Origin: Datura wrightii
Taxonomy: Eukaryota > Streptophyta > Magnoliopsida > Solanales > Solanaceae
Direction: 5' to 3'
Assembly (NCBI GenBank): GCA_035772735.1
Contig: JASDFA010000018.1
Location: 61,658,001 to 61,722,000 of the forward strand
DNA length: 64,000 bases
A program made the position numbers and the translations under genes. Under the pieces are notes generated by a model. That model made no database searches. It was given only the letters and a program-made list of their open reading frames with translations, and was not told the origin of the DNA. Positions 43,085 to 54,740 of the stretch are shown one piece after another; positions within the stretch are counted from its first letter, which is position 1, and each line of letters begins with the position of its first letter.

Positions 43085-44480
43085 GAACATCGGCGGAATG
43101 CAAGTCCAGACCTGCGAGGCACCAGTTAGCTGCTGGACCTTTACAGTAGACTAGGGAAACCGTGTTCATCCGATACCACACTGGCATTTCACCAGTCTTG
43201 ACTCGCGGAGTGCCGGTGAAACCCGGGTTATAAGGAGTGGCCTGAAGCCTTACACCTTGAGCTGCACTTCATCTTGCGTTTCGCCGACCTTGACCAGCAG
43301 TTCGCCGGTGAACACTGTTCAGTGCTATTAACCCCCAAACTTAGCCAAACAAAAAAATTTCACATTCAGGGCTCATGCACCCAACATAAAAAAATGATAA
43401 TGACAATTTAACCTTAAGAAATATGTTACTCTATCTATCATTGGGCAAATCGTATATTCTAAACACATGGGGCTGCTCAGAGTTTATCCCCAACTAATAT
43501 CAAGCTCTTAAAGAATAAATTGTTTTACCATAGAGGATACCTACATTAGTATTCAGCATTTTATCACCACCCCCAACATAACCACAACATGAAAAACCGT
43601 CAATTAATGAATAATCACAATAAATGGGTAATGGGGAAATATAAATGGGGGATAATTTCATATCTATCGTTCGATTGTAGAATCAAATTTGCAAATATTA
43701 TCATATTGAAGTTGGGACATACGTGCCAAATGGAGACTTAGCGAAGAAGTGAAAAATTGAAAGCTTCAAGCTTGACCAACAATAGTAATGCAGAGAGGGA
43801 TGTTTTATGTTTTTTGAGAGGGATTTTGAGGGAGGAGAACTGAGAAGAAGTGAGAGTAAAAGAATGGAGATGGAGGTTTATATAGGTGGAAGAGGGGAGA
43901 TGTGATCGGGTAGTGGGAAGGTGGATGTTAATAGGTGTGTTAATGGAGGGGAGTAGGGAAGGTTTTGGGAAAATAGTGGGATTTAGGGGAAGGTGCAAAG
44001 GTAGTAGTTAGGTGAAAAGGTGGGAAAAGGAGTAATAGAAAAGTGAAAAAGGTTATTTTTACAGGTTCTAAGTATTTTAAATTTGTTTGGGGTCGGGTTT
44101 GGTCAATGGGTCGGTTAAGATTAAAAAATAAATTCACTCACCTCCACCGACTCTAGACCTAGGACCTCTGGTGAGTACCGGCGTTTCGCCGGTTCTACCG
44201 CTGGTAACTTTCCGATGTGTCCAGTTCACTGGTTCAATCTACACTCCACCGGTGTCTCATAGGTCTCGACCTATATTTCGCTGATAATTAGCATCTCACT
44301 CTTAGATTTCAAAAATTCTTCCAGGTACACTGGTTCACACCCGCGCCAGATTATGTTTTGCGGCTTGGCACCAGTGGTTCGCTGATGGACCGCTGGTTCT
44401 CTTCTCTTTTTTCCTCAGATTCTTGAGTCAACCTTTGTGTGGGAGGCGACCCCTACTTGAGAACCGACATTTCACCGGTT
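43085..44480. repeat. CGCCGGT/ACCGGCG motif clusters in element E
   Basis: Short GC-rich motifs of the type TTCGCCGGT or its complement recur at 43085-43315 (ATCGGCGGAATGC, TTCGCCGACC, TTCGCCGGTG) and 44150-44480 (GGCGTTTCGCCGGTTC, CACCGGTTC). They recur again in both LTRs (39130-39330, 57600-57810). They stand out against AT-rich surroundings. Role unknown. Confidence 0.6.
43877..43884 (-). promoter_or_regulatory. Internal TATA box upstream of ORF2 in element E
   Basis: Minus strand CCTATATAAACCTCC, about 960 bp before the ORF2 start and in the same orientation. It could drive ORF2 separately from the LTR promoter. Motif only; no supporting evidence for transcription. Confidence 0.4.
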
Positions 44481-44640
44481 CAGCACAATGGCTGCCCTAT
44501 TTTCCTTCTCCTTGTTTCTCACGCAATCTACCTTCAAAATCGAAAACAAAAAAAACATCAAAGTGCTCAAAGTGAAAATGCTTGGGTTGCCTCCCAAAGT
44601 GCCTTAGCTAATGTCGTGGAATGACAGATACCTTCTTAAT

Positions 44641-44982
44641 CTTCAACAATTAAGAGGGTCATCCTTTGATTCACTCTCATCATCGACTGGTTGATCATGC
44701 TCGATTTCTCCATCAAGCACTAATATGACCTTACACTGATCCAGGGGCTTGATAAGCTAACACACATTGAAGGTGACTTCATCACCACCTACTCGGAACA
44801 GAAGCTCCCCAAGCTCCACTTCAATCAAAGCTCTTCCATTGCTAGTAGTGGGCACCCCAAGATAATTGGCACCTCGATGTCCATCTCATAATCTAGCACA
44901 ACAAAATCAGCTGGGAGTATGAATTTGTCCACCCTCACAAGGACATTAGCTAACACTCCAATGGGATGTTTAATTGACCTAT
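44641..44982 (-). pseudogene. Element E protease, C-terminal half
   Basis: Minus strand from 44982: RSIKHPIGVLANVLVRVDKF, ILPADFVVLDYEMDIEVPIILGCPLLA, then a tail with VELGELLFRVGGDEVTFNVC and an acidic end. It continues the protease that starts at 54718 and is separated by element G, whose TSD CCTAT is at 44978-44982. The frame ends before any RT. Confidence 0.8.
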
Positions 44983-47138
44983 TGGCACGACCCGAGCTTA
45001 CACCAGGATCATAAACACGGGACAAGGGACCCCAAGTCGACCGATGGCTCATGCATACAGCTAATTCTCATTCAATCAAGTGGAATGATGATCATAAAGA
45101 TACAGCGAAAACGTAATCATAACGTAGCATCAAGATATACCAAATGTTTACACAGCTGAATACTACATACTTGTCCGAAAGCCTCTAATACATAAGAGGG
45201 GCTGATGGGACAACATCTCCAACTAACCCAAACAATATGAAAAACATAAATAACATGAGAGTCCATAAAACAGCCCTCAGAATATGAGGACTCACCAACA
45301 AGATGAAGGCATAAGCTGAGACGGCCCTAAGGGTGAGGATGAGCCTGAGATCCGGACCCTGTATCATGAAACGATACAGCATAGAAAGTATGCGGTCAGT
45401 ACGTGGAATGTACTGATTATGCAAGGTAAGTAAAATGGATATTTTAAAAGTAAAGTAAAACTCATAAAAAGACATAGGAGAAGGACATCATGCTTTCATT
45501 AAAATCTTCATAATAATCATAAGGCTCAAGGCTTTCAAATCATTCATAATTGTTCATTCTCATAATCGCAAGAAAACTTTATCAAAACATAACTTGAGCC
45601 AATAACAAAGACAGAGCAATGCATAAAACATGGGGAACAATGGGAGGACTCATCATAACCAACACCATCATGGTAGAGCCTTTCATGATGCCCCACAGTC
45701 TCGCTCAAGTGGGCAGAGCCGACCCTGGCTTGCCAGGCGAGGGTCGTGCATAGGGTGTGATATCACATTTGAGGGGATCATTATCATATCATTAAAACAT
45801 TTACGACCCACGGTTTCACGTGGTTATGGGACACCAGTGTAGTCCTTTGAACGCCGGGCTGCTCGGTGCTAGACACGGTTCCCAAAAACATGCATATCGG
45901 CTCAAACATAAATTATTAACATCACGCATGAAATTCATTGGCTAAGATATAACATTTATCATCATTGATCCCCTTTTAAAACATTCTTAGAAAATAATCA
46001 AGGCCCTTTTTATCGACCAACATCATAAATTGATAAATCAAGAAATTCATTTCGTAAATCATAAACCAAACTTCATTCACGTGGGCATTGCCCAACACTT
46101 CATCATACTCAATTTCTTCAAAGATATACTCATAAACATGGGTAATTTGGATTCATGCATTTCCATAATAAAAAAGCTTAAAATAATGAATATTCATCAT
46201 AAATCATAATTTCCATGTGCTTCCATAAATGGGCAATTTAGAGTTAAAAGATTGAAACGTGAATTAAAGGAAATAATAATAGTAAAATCTTATCATCATG
46301 CATATTTCCATAAACAAAGCTCAATTATAACATACCCATAAGGACAAATCATATTGGCATGCCTTGGGTAAAACCCCATGAAACTTGAATAGAAGAATTC
46401 ATGACTTTAATCGAAATTGGGTATGGGTGAGGAAGGATTCTACCCATTTTAAAATTCTACATACGTGGGAATGGATGAACCTAATGTTCCTTGAACACCC
46501 ACAAAGAAATTGAAGAAAAATATGGGGAAGAAGGCCTTGAATTCTCCCAAGCCCCTTTCTAAAATCGTTGCATGAGAATGAGCATGCAATGGGGACTTAA
46601 CTCCTCTTATCAAACTCATAAAACATCCAAAACAACGTACTTTAGGCCTTAGGGAATTAGGAAGTTAAAAAAACACCCTCATTAAAATGCAGGAAATTTC
46701 TGGTCGCTTGTCCTCACGAGGGACCTAACGAGTCGTTGCCACAGGGCACGACTCGTTGCCACAGGGCACGAATCATTGCCGCAGGGCACGAATCATTTCC
46801 TTGATCCGTTGAGTACATTGCCCAACACTCAAAGGGGAACCCCACAGGTGACTTCCCGAGTTGTGAGGTCAGACCACGACTCGTGGCCTACACTGCCCAT
46901 CCCCATCTTGCCAAACATTTAGGGTTGGCCACGGGTGGCCTCATGAGTCATGAGGTCTGACCACGACTTGTGGTCAGGCCCGCGGCCTCCTCACTGAAAA
47001 TTTGCCAAACCAAGCTAACCACGAGTCACTTCACGACTCATGGTCACTCCTATCTACTCACCTCACAGGTCGTTTTGTGACCTGGTGCGACTTTTTAGTT
47101 TTTCTCCGTTTTCACTTCCGGGTTCCCGTGGTATAACA
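44983..47138 (-). repeat. 3' LTR of element G
   Basis: 2156 bp. In element orientation it starts TGTTATACCACG (47138) and ends CGGGTCGTGCCA (44983). It holds the palindrome cluster at 46720-47070. Frames inside (for example 45185-45475 minus) are LTR sequence, not genes. Confidence 0.95.
46720..47070. repeat. CCACGA-N-TCGTGG cluster in the 3' LTR of G
   Basis: Perfect copy CCACGACTCGTGG at 46874-46886, with several partial ones around it (ACGAGTCGTTGCC, CACGACTCGTTGCC, CACGAGTCAC). It begins about 70 bp from the LTR start in element orientation. Confidence 0.75.
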
Positions 47139-47157
47139 ATATCTCCCTCTTGGGAAC
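47139..47157 (-). other. Polypurine tract of element G
   Basis: Minus strand TGTTCCCAAGAGGGAGATA(T) next to the LTR start, the same as in element B. Confidence 0.75.
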
Positions 47158-47397
47158 ATTCGTCCTCGAATGTTAGAAACATGCAAAAAACTCATAAACA
47201 AGCTATCACCATATACAATTACCAGTTATTTAAATCGAAAACTGATAGAATGACTACCTCCGAAAGGAACTACATAGCTAAACTGAATTCAGGCATCACA
47301 TACATTTACCATATCATAAAACAAACTTGTACACATGAACTTAATGGAAAAAGCTGATTTAAGGTTTAGGGAAAAACTGATACCTCAAATTGAAATT

Positions 47398-48701
47398 GAG
47401 CCGGTAGGGAACAAATGAGGGTATTTAGCTATGATATCCACTTCGGCCTCCCAAGTAGCTCTCTTAACAAGATGATTCCTCCATAATACTTCAACTGAAG
47501 CTACTTCTTTGTTCTTTAGCTTACGGACTTGAAAATCTAAGATTTCCACCAGAATTTCTTCATAACTGAGGTTGTCCTTCACTCCAATGATGTCTACCGG
47601 AAATACCAAGGCCGGATCACCCAAGCATTTCTTCAATGGTGACACATGAAAGACAGGATGTACCGAAGATAACTATGATGGAAAATCCAACTCATATGCC
47701 ACCTTACTAACACTTCTCACAACCCCATAGGGACCAACATAGTAGGGACTGAGTTTACTTTTATTTCCAATCCGCATGACTCCCTTCATGGGAGACACCT
47801 TTAGAAATATCCAGTCGTCCACATCAAACTCCAACTCCCTCCTCCTCACATCATCATACAATTTTTGACGACTTTGAGCGGTTTTCAACCAGTCCCTTAT
47901 CAACTAAACCTTCACCATCGCCTCATGAACCTAATCGGGGCCTATCATGGTTTCCTCACCAACCTGAAATAATCCAATGGGAGATCTACACCTCCGCCCG
48001 TAAAGAGCCTCGAATGGTGCTATCTGGATACTAGAGTTGTAACTATTATTATAAGAAAATTCGATTAAGGGCAAGTGGTCATCCCAACTACCTTTGAAAT
48101 CTATGACACATGCCCTCATCATATCCTTAGGGGTCTGAATGGTTCATTCTGCTTGGCTGTCTGTTTGCGGATGGAAGGTTGTACTGAGCATAACTTGCGT
48201 CCCAAGTCCTTTTTTAAAAGAATTCCAAAATTGAGAGGTAAACCAAGTACCTCTGTCTGAAATAATCTACAAGGGCACTCCATGAAGTCAAACTAACTCC
48301 CGAATATAGAACTTAGCATAATCCTCCGCTGAATCTATGGTCTTGACCGGTAGGAAATGTACAACCTTAGTTAACCTGTCCACCACCACCCAAATGGAGT
48401 CATAGTGTCAGCGAGTACGAGGTAGGCCTGTAACAAAATCCATATTAATATCTTCCCACTTCCATGTGGGGATGCTAATATCCTAAAGTATGCCTCCCAG
48501 CCTTTGATGTTCAACTTTCACTTGCTGATAGTTCGAACATTTTGCTATGAACTTCAAAATGTCTCTCTTCATACCATCCCACCAATAGATTTCTCGCAAA
48601 TGCAAATACATTTTCGTGGATCCTAGATGAATAAAATATATGGTACCATGTGCCTCATGCAATATCCGTACTCACAAATTGTCAACGTTCGAAACACATA
48701 G
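47398..48701 (-). pseudogene. Element G integrase and chromodomain
   Basis: Runs from the zinc-finger end (about 48650) through the core to the C-terminal pieces. 48122-47931 reads MMRACVIDFKGSWDDHLPLIEF and APFEALYGRRCRSPIGLF. 47903-47673 is the KLSPYYVGPYGV region. 47645-47398 holds LVFPVDIIGVKDNLSYEEIL and the chromodomain (VEILDFQVRKLKNKEVASVE, then LWRNHLVKRATWEAEVDIIA). Stops separate the pieces. The chromodomain identifies the lineage. Confidence 0.88.
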
Positions 48702-49504
48702 TCAACCCATGTATCGTAGCACACCATCTCCCCCTTGGGAGAAGACCTCCACCTTTTGACTCCGCACCGCTTCCTTCAGCTTCCTCAATATTGGATCCTC
48801 ATCTTGCCTGGATTTAACATCAACCGCCAAGGATGATTTTGACTCGTTATGTACAACAACACCGCCATCGGTCGAATCAACGAACCTAACTCCCAGCCTT
48901 GTGAGTCGCTGGACATCCCTCACCAACTCCTTCTTTCCCTCACCCACGTGGGACACACTTTCCATGGAGAGTCTACGAAGCACATCTGCAACCATATTAG
49001 CCTTTCCCGGGTGGTGAAGGACACTCATTTCATAGTCCTTTAGTAACTCCAACTACCTCCTTTGCTGAAGATTTAGGTCTCTCTGTGTGAACACGTATTG
49101 AAAGCTATTGTGATCCATAAATACATCCACATGGCCCCATACAAGTAATGCCTCCATATCATCAATGAAAACACCACTGAAGCCAATTCAAGATCACGGG
49201 TCGGGTAATTCTTTTCATGGACCTTCAACTGTCTCGAGGCATATGATATTACTTTCCCACACTGCATCAACATACATCCCAGTCCGACTCTCGAAGCATC
49301 ACAATATACAACAAAGCCATCGGTACCCTCAGGTAATGTCAACACTGGTGCTGAAGTGAGTCGGGTCTTTAACTCTTGAAAGCTTTTCTCACAAGCATCC
49401 GACCATTCGAATTTCACCTTTTTCTGAATCAACTTGGTCAAAGGTGCTTCAATAGATGATAAACCCTCCAAAAACCTTCTATAATAACCTTCTAGGCCCA
49501 ACAA
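48702..49504 (-). pseudogene. Element G RNase H
   Basis: 49504-49073 contains LEGYYRRFLEGLSSIEAPLTKL, TLPEGTDGFVVYCDASRVGL (catalytic Asp) and NYPTRDLELASVVFSLMIWRHYLYG. It shifts frame near 49070-49150, where relatives have TDHKSLQY. 49052-48702 continues with ELLKDYEMSVLHHPGKANMV and LRRLSMESVSHVGEGKKELV, the RNase H to integrase linker. Confidence 0.88.
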
Positions 49505-50130
49505 ACTCCGGATTTATAAAGGATTCACCGGTCTGGGCCAATTCTTCACCGCCTCTATCTTCTGGGAATCTACCCTTATGCCTTCACTTGATACCACATG
49601 ACCCAGAAATGCTACCAAGTGCATCCAAAATTCACACTTGCTAAACTTTGCATACAGCTGATGATCCTTGAGGGTTTGCAGCACTATTCTCAAATGAGTG
49701 GCATGCTGATCCTTGATCTGGGGGTATATAAGAATGTCGTCGATGAACACGATCATAAACATATCCAAATAATGTTTAAACACCCTATTCACCAGGTCTA
49801 TAAAAGCTGCAGGAGCATTGGTTATCCCAAAAGACATAACAACAAATTCGTTGTGACCATACCGATTCCTGAAAGCAGTCTTCGAGATGTCACTCTCCTG
49901 AACTCGAAGCTTATGATACCCGGACCTGAGATCAATCTTCGAAAAACACTTGGCACCCTGAAGATGGTCAAACAAATTATCGATCCTGGGTAAGGGGTAC
50001 CTGTTCTTGTCGGTAACCTTGTTCAGCTGTCGGCAGTCAATACACATGCGAAGGGAACTGTCCTTCTTTCGAATAAATATAACTGGTGCACACCATGAAG
50101 ACTGGTCGGTCTAATGAATCCCTTTTCCAA
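49505..50130 (-). pseudogene. Element G reverse transcriptase
   Basis: 50047-49514 is an open RT palm: MCIDCRQLNKVTDKNRYPLP, KIDLRSGYHKLRV, FVVMSFGITNAPAAFIDLVN, the intact catalytic FIDDILIY near 49745-49722, and SKCEFWMHLVAFLGHVVSSEG. It is preceded by a disrupted leader that overlaps the protease frame and followed by a frame break near 49505. The active-site residues are all present in this stretch. Confidence 0.9.
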
Positions 50131-50799
50131 CAAATCTTTTAACTGATCCTTTAATTCCTTTAGCTTGGCTGGAGCCATCCTGTAAGGAGGGATAGAAATA
50201 GGCTGCGTATCTAGCAATAGACCAATACCGAAATCAATTTCCCTTTCCGGAGGAACACCTAGAAAATCCTCGGGAAACACCTCCCAGTATTTGCACCCCA
50301 CCGGAACTGACTGAATAGTCGGGGTCTCGGACTCCACATCCTTAACCCGAAATAGGTGATACATGCAACCCTTAGAGATCATCTTCCTAGCCTTAAGATA
50401 GGAAATAAACCAACCTGCTGGCACCGTCGAACTACCCTTCCACTCCACAACTTGCTCACCCAAAAAATGAAACTCCACGGCACAGGTTCTACAATTAATC
50501 GAGGCATAACATGCAAACAACCAATCCATACCAAGAATAACGTCAAAGTCAGTCATGGTTAACTCTACCAAATCTACGGAGGTAACCTTATGCAACATAG
50601 TAATGGGGAAACCTCTATATACCTGCCTAGATACAACTGAATCACCGACTGGGGTAGACATGGAGAATTCTTCTGACAGAATTTCAAGACTAACTCCGAA
50701 AATACTAGTAATGTAAGGAGTCACGAAAGAAAATGTAGCTCTCAGGTATAGCAAGGAAAAAACTTCAATATGAAAGACACGCAACATACAAGTGACCAT
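50131..50799 (-). pseudogene. Element G protease (active-site Asp replaced by Tyr)
   Basis: Open frame with the retropepsin landmarks CMLRVFHIEVFSLLYLRATF, LTMTDFDVILGMDWLFACYA and the RT linker PEREIDFGIGLLLDTQPISI. The catalytic triplet, D-L-G-like in the family, reads Y-L-R at about 50748-50740, so this copy could not cleave its polyprotein. Frames run into the RT leader (KELKDQLKDLLEKGFIRP) before a shift. Confidence 0.85.
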
Positions 50800-52025
50800 G
50801 TATAGCGATCCTGCTCCTGGCGCGAGGTAAGGGCATAGAATTGGTTTTGGTGCTGACCGCCTCCCCTACTAATAGATGCTCCCTGTGGAGCTGAACTGGC
50901 CGAAGCCGCTGCTGTCCTAGTGGTCTGTGCATGACCCCTATCATCACCCTGTCTATCATATGGCACGCTCAGCGCATGTGGACAGGTCTACTGCACCCAA
51001 ACTAGACATCTGAACCGAGAAGGCACTCCCCGATGTGACTCTTGCCGCACTTCCCGCAGGCTGGTGAGGTATACTCTAACTGGGTGCCCCTCTGATCCCT
51101 CGACCCTGAAGCCTTGTTCCTCTGGTCACCCTTGGGTTTGGATGGACACTAGCTGATGATGGTGCTGGGGCTAATGACCTCTACTGAAATTGTGGACCAT
51201 AGCCACCGCCGGACCTCTGATGTAAAACCCACGACTATCTGTCCAAGTCCTCTTTGCCTCCCTCTCCCTTGCATGAGCTGCCCCCATCTGCTGGGTATAC
51301 AACACTATGCGAGGAAAGTCCATATCCTGGTGAAGCATGGTAGTCCTACAATCCTTGTTTAAATAACCAGCTACACCATGAACAAACCGGCTCACCCGCA
51401 CCCTCTGATCCATCACCAACTCTGGGGCGTATTTCGACAAACGAGTGAACTCGAGTGAATACTCCAGCACTAAAATCCTTCCTTCCTCGAGGTTAACAAA
51501 CTCATCTTCTTTCAACTCCCTCATTTCCCGAGGGAAGAATCTGTCAAGAAAAGCCATGTGAAATTCATCCCAGCTGATAGGGCCTGCTCCCGCTGCCCTG
51601 CTGTCCTTCCATTGCTTATCCCAAATATGAGCAACTTCCTTTAGCTGATAAGAGGGCAAGTCCACACACTCCCCATTCGTCACTCCCATAACCTAAGTGA
51701 CCTTCCGGATCCCCTCAATGAACTCGTGTGGATTCTCATCCACCTTCGACCCCGTGAACTCAGGAGGGTTCATCCTCAAGAAGTCTCTAATCTAAGTCGT
51801 CGCCGCATTGCCATTCTGTGGAACCTATGCAACAGCCTATTGGTTGACCTGAGCGGTCAAGGCCTGCGCCGAAATTTGAATTGCTGCCCAAAACTCGGCG
51901 TGGGCAGCTGGCTCTGGTGCTTGGGGATCTGGAACAGGTGGGGCTTGCTAATGCCCATGATCATTGCCATCTCCGTGGCCTTCATCATTTCTATTCCTCC
52001 TTCTGTTCATGCTTCTAGGAGCCAT
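50800..52025 (-). pseudogene. Element G gag
   Basis: ATG at 52025 starts MAPRSMNRRRNRNDEG, then QAPEPAAHAEFWAAIQ with amber stops where A has Gln. 51689-51171 is the open capsid region (YQLKEVAHIWDKQWKDSRAA, FHMAFLDRFFPREMRELKED, ILVLEYSLEFTRLSKYAPEL). A zinc-knuckle remnant CGKCGKSHIGEC is near 51040, followed by a worn second knuckle. Frame shifts occur between these parts. Confidence 0.88.
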
Positions 52026-52216
52026 AATTCTACAATCGCGAATCGCACGAATTAGAAAGAGGGAAAGGCTTTTCATTGCACGACATAGAACATGAAAGAA
52101 GGGAACATTTCCTAAACGTTTAGTAGCCTCTCCATCATAAGTTTAGCGCTCTTCACACCCATTAAAAAGAATCCACCTAGCACAACTTTCGGACACCCTA
52201 GGACACCTCAACCTAT

Positions 52217-52234
52217 TGCTATGATACCAAGTTT
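52217..52234 (-). other. Initiator-tRNA-Met primer site of element G
   Basis: Minus strand ACTTGGTATCATAGCAA, adjacent to the LTR end at 52235; the plant consensus is TGGTATCAGAGC. Confidence 0.75.
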
Positions 52235-54377
52235 TTCATGACCCGAGCATACACCCAGATCGTAAACACGAGAAAAGGGACCCCGAGGGACCCCAAGTGG
52301 ACCCACGGCTCATGCATACAACAAATTCTGATTCAATAAAGCGGAACGATGATCATAAAGATATAGTGAAAACGTAATCATAACGTAGCATCAAGATACC
52401 AAACGTTTACATAGGTGAATACTACATACTTGTCTAAAAGCCTCTAATACATAAGTGGGGTTGATAGGATAACATCCCCAACTAACCTTACCATTACGGA
52501 AAACATAAACAACATGAACATCCATAAAACAACCCTGGAAATATGAGGATTCACCAACAAGCTGAAGGCATAAGCTGAGACAGCTCTAAGGGTGAGGATG
52601 AGCTTGAGATCTGGACCCTATATCATGAACCGATACAACATAGAAAGTATGCGGTCAGTACGTGGAATGTACTGAGTATGCAGGGTAAGTAAAATGGACA
52701 TTTTAAAAGAATAGTAAAACTAATAAATAGACAGAGGGAAGGACATCATGCTTTCATCAAAATCTTCATAATAATCATAAGGCTCAAGGCATTCAAATCA
52801 TTCATAATTGTTCATTATTATAATTGTAAGAAAACTTAACCAAAACATAACTTGAGCCAATAACATAGACATAGCAATGAATAAAACATGTGGAACAATG
52901 GGAGGACTCTTCATAGCCGATACCATCATGGTAGAGCCTTTCATGATGCCCCACCATCACGCTCAAGTGGGTAGAGCCGACCCTGGCTTGCCTGGCGAGG
53001 GTCGTTCATAGGGAGTGATATCACATTTGATGGGATCATTATCATATCATTATAACATTTACGACCCATGGTGGAACGTGGTTACGAGATACCAGTGTAG
53101 TCCTTTGAACGTCGGGCTGCTCGGTGCTAGACACGGCTCCCAAAAACATGCATATCGGCTCATACATAAATCATTAACATCATGCATAAAATTATTGGCT
53201 AAGATATAACATTTATCATCATTGATCCCCTTTTAAAACATGCTTAGCCAAGAATCAATTCCCTTTTTATCGGCTAACATTATAAATCGATAAATCAAGA
53301 AATTCATTTTGTAAATCATAAATCATACTTCATAACGTGGGCATTTCCCAATACGTCATCATACTCAATTTCATCAAAGATATACTCATAAACATGGGTA
53401 ATTTGAATGCATGTATTTCCATAATCAATAAGCTTAAAATAATGAATATTCATCATAAATCATCATTTTCATGAACTTCCATAAATGGGCAATTTAGAGT
53501 TAAAAGATTGAAACATGAATTGAAAGAAATAATAATGACAAAATCTTCCCATCATGCATATTTCCATAAAGAAAGATCAATTAAAACATAACCATAAGGA
53601 GAAATCATATTGACAGGACTTGGGTAAAACCCCATGGAATTAGTGTAGAAGAATTCATGACTTTAATATAAATTGGGCATGGGTGAGGAAGGATTCTACC
53701 CATTTTAAAACCCTACATATATGGGAATGGATGATCTTAAAGCTCCTTGAACACCCACAAAGAAATTGAAGAAATATCTGGGGAAGAAGTCCTTGAATTC
53801 TCCCAAAACCCTTTCTAAAATCATTGCATGAGAATGAGCATGCAATGGGGACTTAAATCCTCTTATCAAACTCAGAAAAAATCTAAAACGATGTAGTTTA
53901 GGCCTTAGGGACTTAGGAAGTTACACCAACACCCTCATTAAAATGCAGAAAATTTATGGTGTCCAGTCCTCACGAGGGACCTAACGGGTTATTGCCACAG
54001 GGTATGACTCATTTCCTTAATCCATTGATTCCACTGCCCAAAACTCCTAGGGGAACCCCACGGGTGACTTCACGAGTCGTGAGGTCAAACCATGGCTCGT
54101 GGCCACTTTTCGTGGCCTACACTACCCATCCCCATCTTGCCAAACCTCCAGGGCTGGCCATGGGTGACCTCACGAGTCGTAAGGTCTGACCACGACTCGT
54201 GGTCAGGCCCGTGGCCTCCTCAGTCAAACTTTGCCAAACCAAGTTGAACATGAGTCACTTCACTCTTGGTCACTCGTAACGACTCACCTCAGAAGTCGAT
54301 TTGTGACCTGGTGCGAATTTTCAGTTTTTCTCCATTTTCACTTCCGGATCTGATCCCTAGGTTCCCGGGGTATAACA
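52235..54377 (-). repeat. 5' LTR of element G
   Basis: 2143 bp, pairing with 44983-47138. In element orientation it starts TGTTATACCCCGG (54377); its last bases are decayed (CGGGTCATGAAA instead of a CA end). It holds the palindrome cluster at 53970-54300. Confidence 0.95.
53970..54300. repeat. CCACGA-N-TCGTGG cluster in the 5' LTR of G
   Basis: Perfect CCACGACTCGTGG at 54190-54202, plus CACGAGTCGTGAGG near 54071 and CACGAGTCGTAAGG near 54172. Same offset as in the other LTRs. Confidence 0.75.
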
Positions 54378-54382
54378 CCTAT
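54378..54382. repeat. Target-site duplication CCTAT of element G, right copy
   Basis: Matches 44978-44982, directly outside the two LTR ends of G. Confidence 0.95.
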
Positions 54383-54740
54383 CTACCATCAAAAGCTTCA
54401 TGTATTTAGGTTTTGGATTCCCCAACCCTAGTTTGTTGAAAATCACTAGAGTCATTAATTAATACTAGCATTGAGGTCGTAAAGAGCTTTATTGAACAAG
54501 CACAAGCCAATTGTGCAGGAAATAGTAACTACCCGAGGATCTTCATGTTTCAGAGCAAGGTTGCTGGACATTACTTCACTACAATGATGGATCACCTCCT
54601 CAGTGCCTCTATCCACCACCTTCTTTTTCTTCATAAGTTCCTTCATAAACTTTGCATATCCCGACATTTGAAGCAATGCATCCACAAGTGGTATATTGAT
54701 GGATAATTTGCTAAACATATCTATGAACTTGACAAATTGA
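54383..54740 (-). pseudogene. Element E protease, N-terminal half
   Basis: 54718-54455 reads MFSKLSINIPLVDALLQMSGYAKFMKELMKKK, the same linker that precedes the Athila-type protease at 4717. VVTISCTIGLCLFNKALYDLNASINL follows, where the catalytic D-L-N (family D-L-G) sits near 54465. It is cut by element G and continues at 44982. Confidence 0.8.

Larger units (their letters stand above)
42919..44640 (-). other. Non-coding region of element E between protease and ORF2
   Basis: This is where pol would be expected. I find no RT, RNase H or integrase signature. It contains two clusters of CGCCGGT-type motifs (43085-43315 and 44150-44480), a PPT-like tract at 43330-43342 and a TATA box at 43877-43884. 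Minus-strand frames 44137-43940 and 43998-43738 are Pro/Ser/Thr-rich, low complexity and unlikely to be real. Confidence 0.5.
44983..54377 (-). mobile_element. Element G: full-length chromovirus (Tekay/Del-like)
   Basis: 9395 bp in minus orientation with both LTRs (52235-54377 and 44983-47138), PBS, gag, protease, RT, RNase H, integrase, chromodomain and PPT in the standard order. The 5 bp TSD CCTAT is at 44978-44982 and 54378-54382. It inserted into the protease of element E. LTR divergence in a 170 bp stretch I aligned by hand is about one difference per ten bases, so the insertion is not recent. Coding frames carry stops and shifts throughout. It is the best preserved copy of the A/B type here and serves as the reference for those fragments. 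Confidence 0.93.

Noticed and set aside
43738..44137. Low-complexity Pro/Thr/Ser-rich minus-strand frames as possible signal or cell-wall peptides
   Set aside because: Pyrimidine-rich leader sequence downstream of a TATA box explains the composition; no conserved domain.
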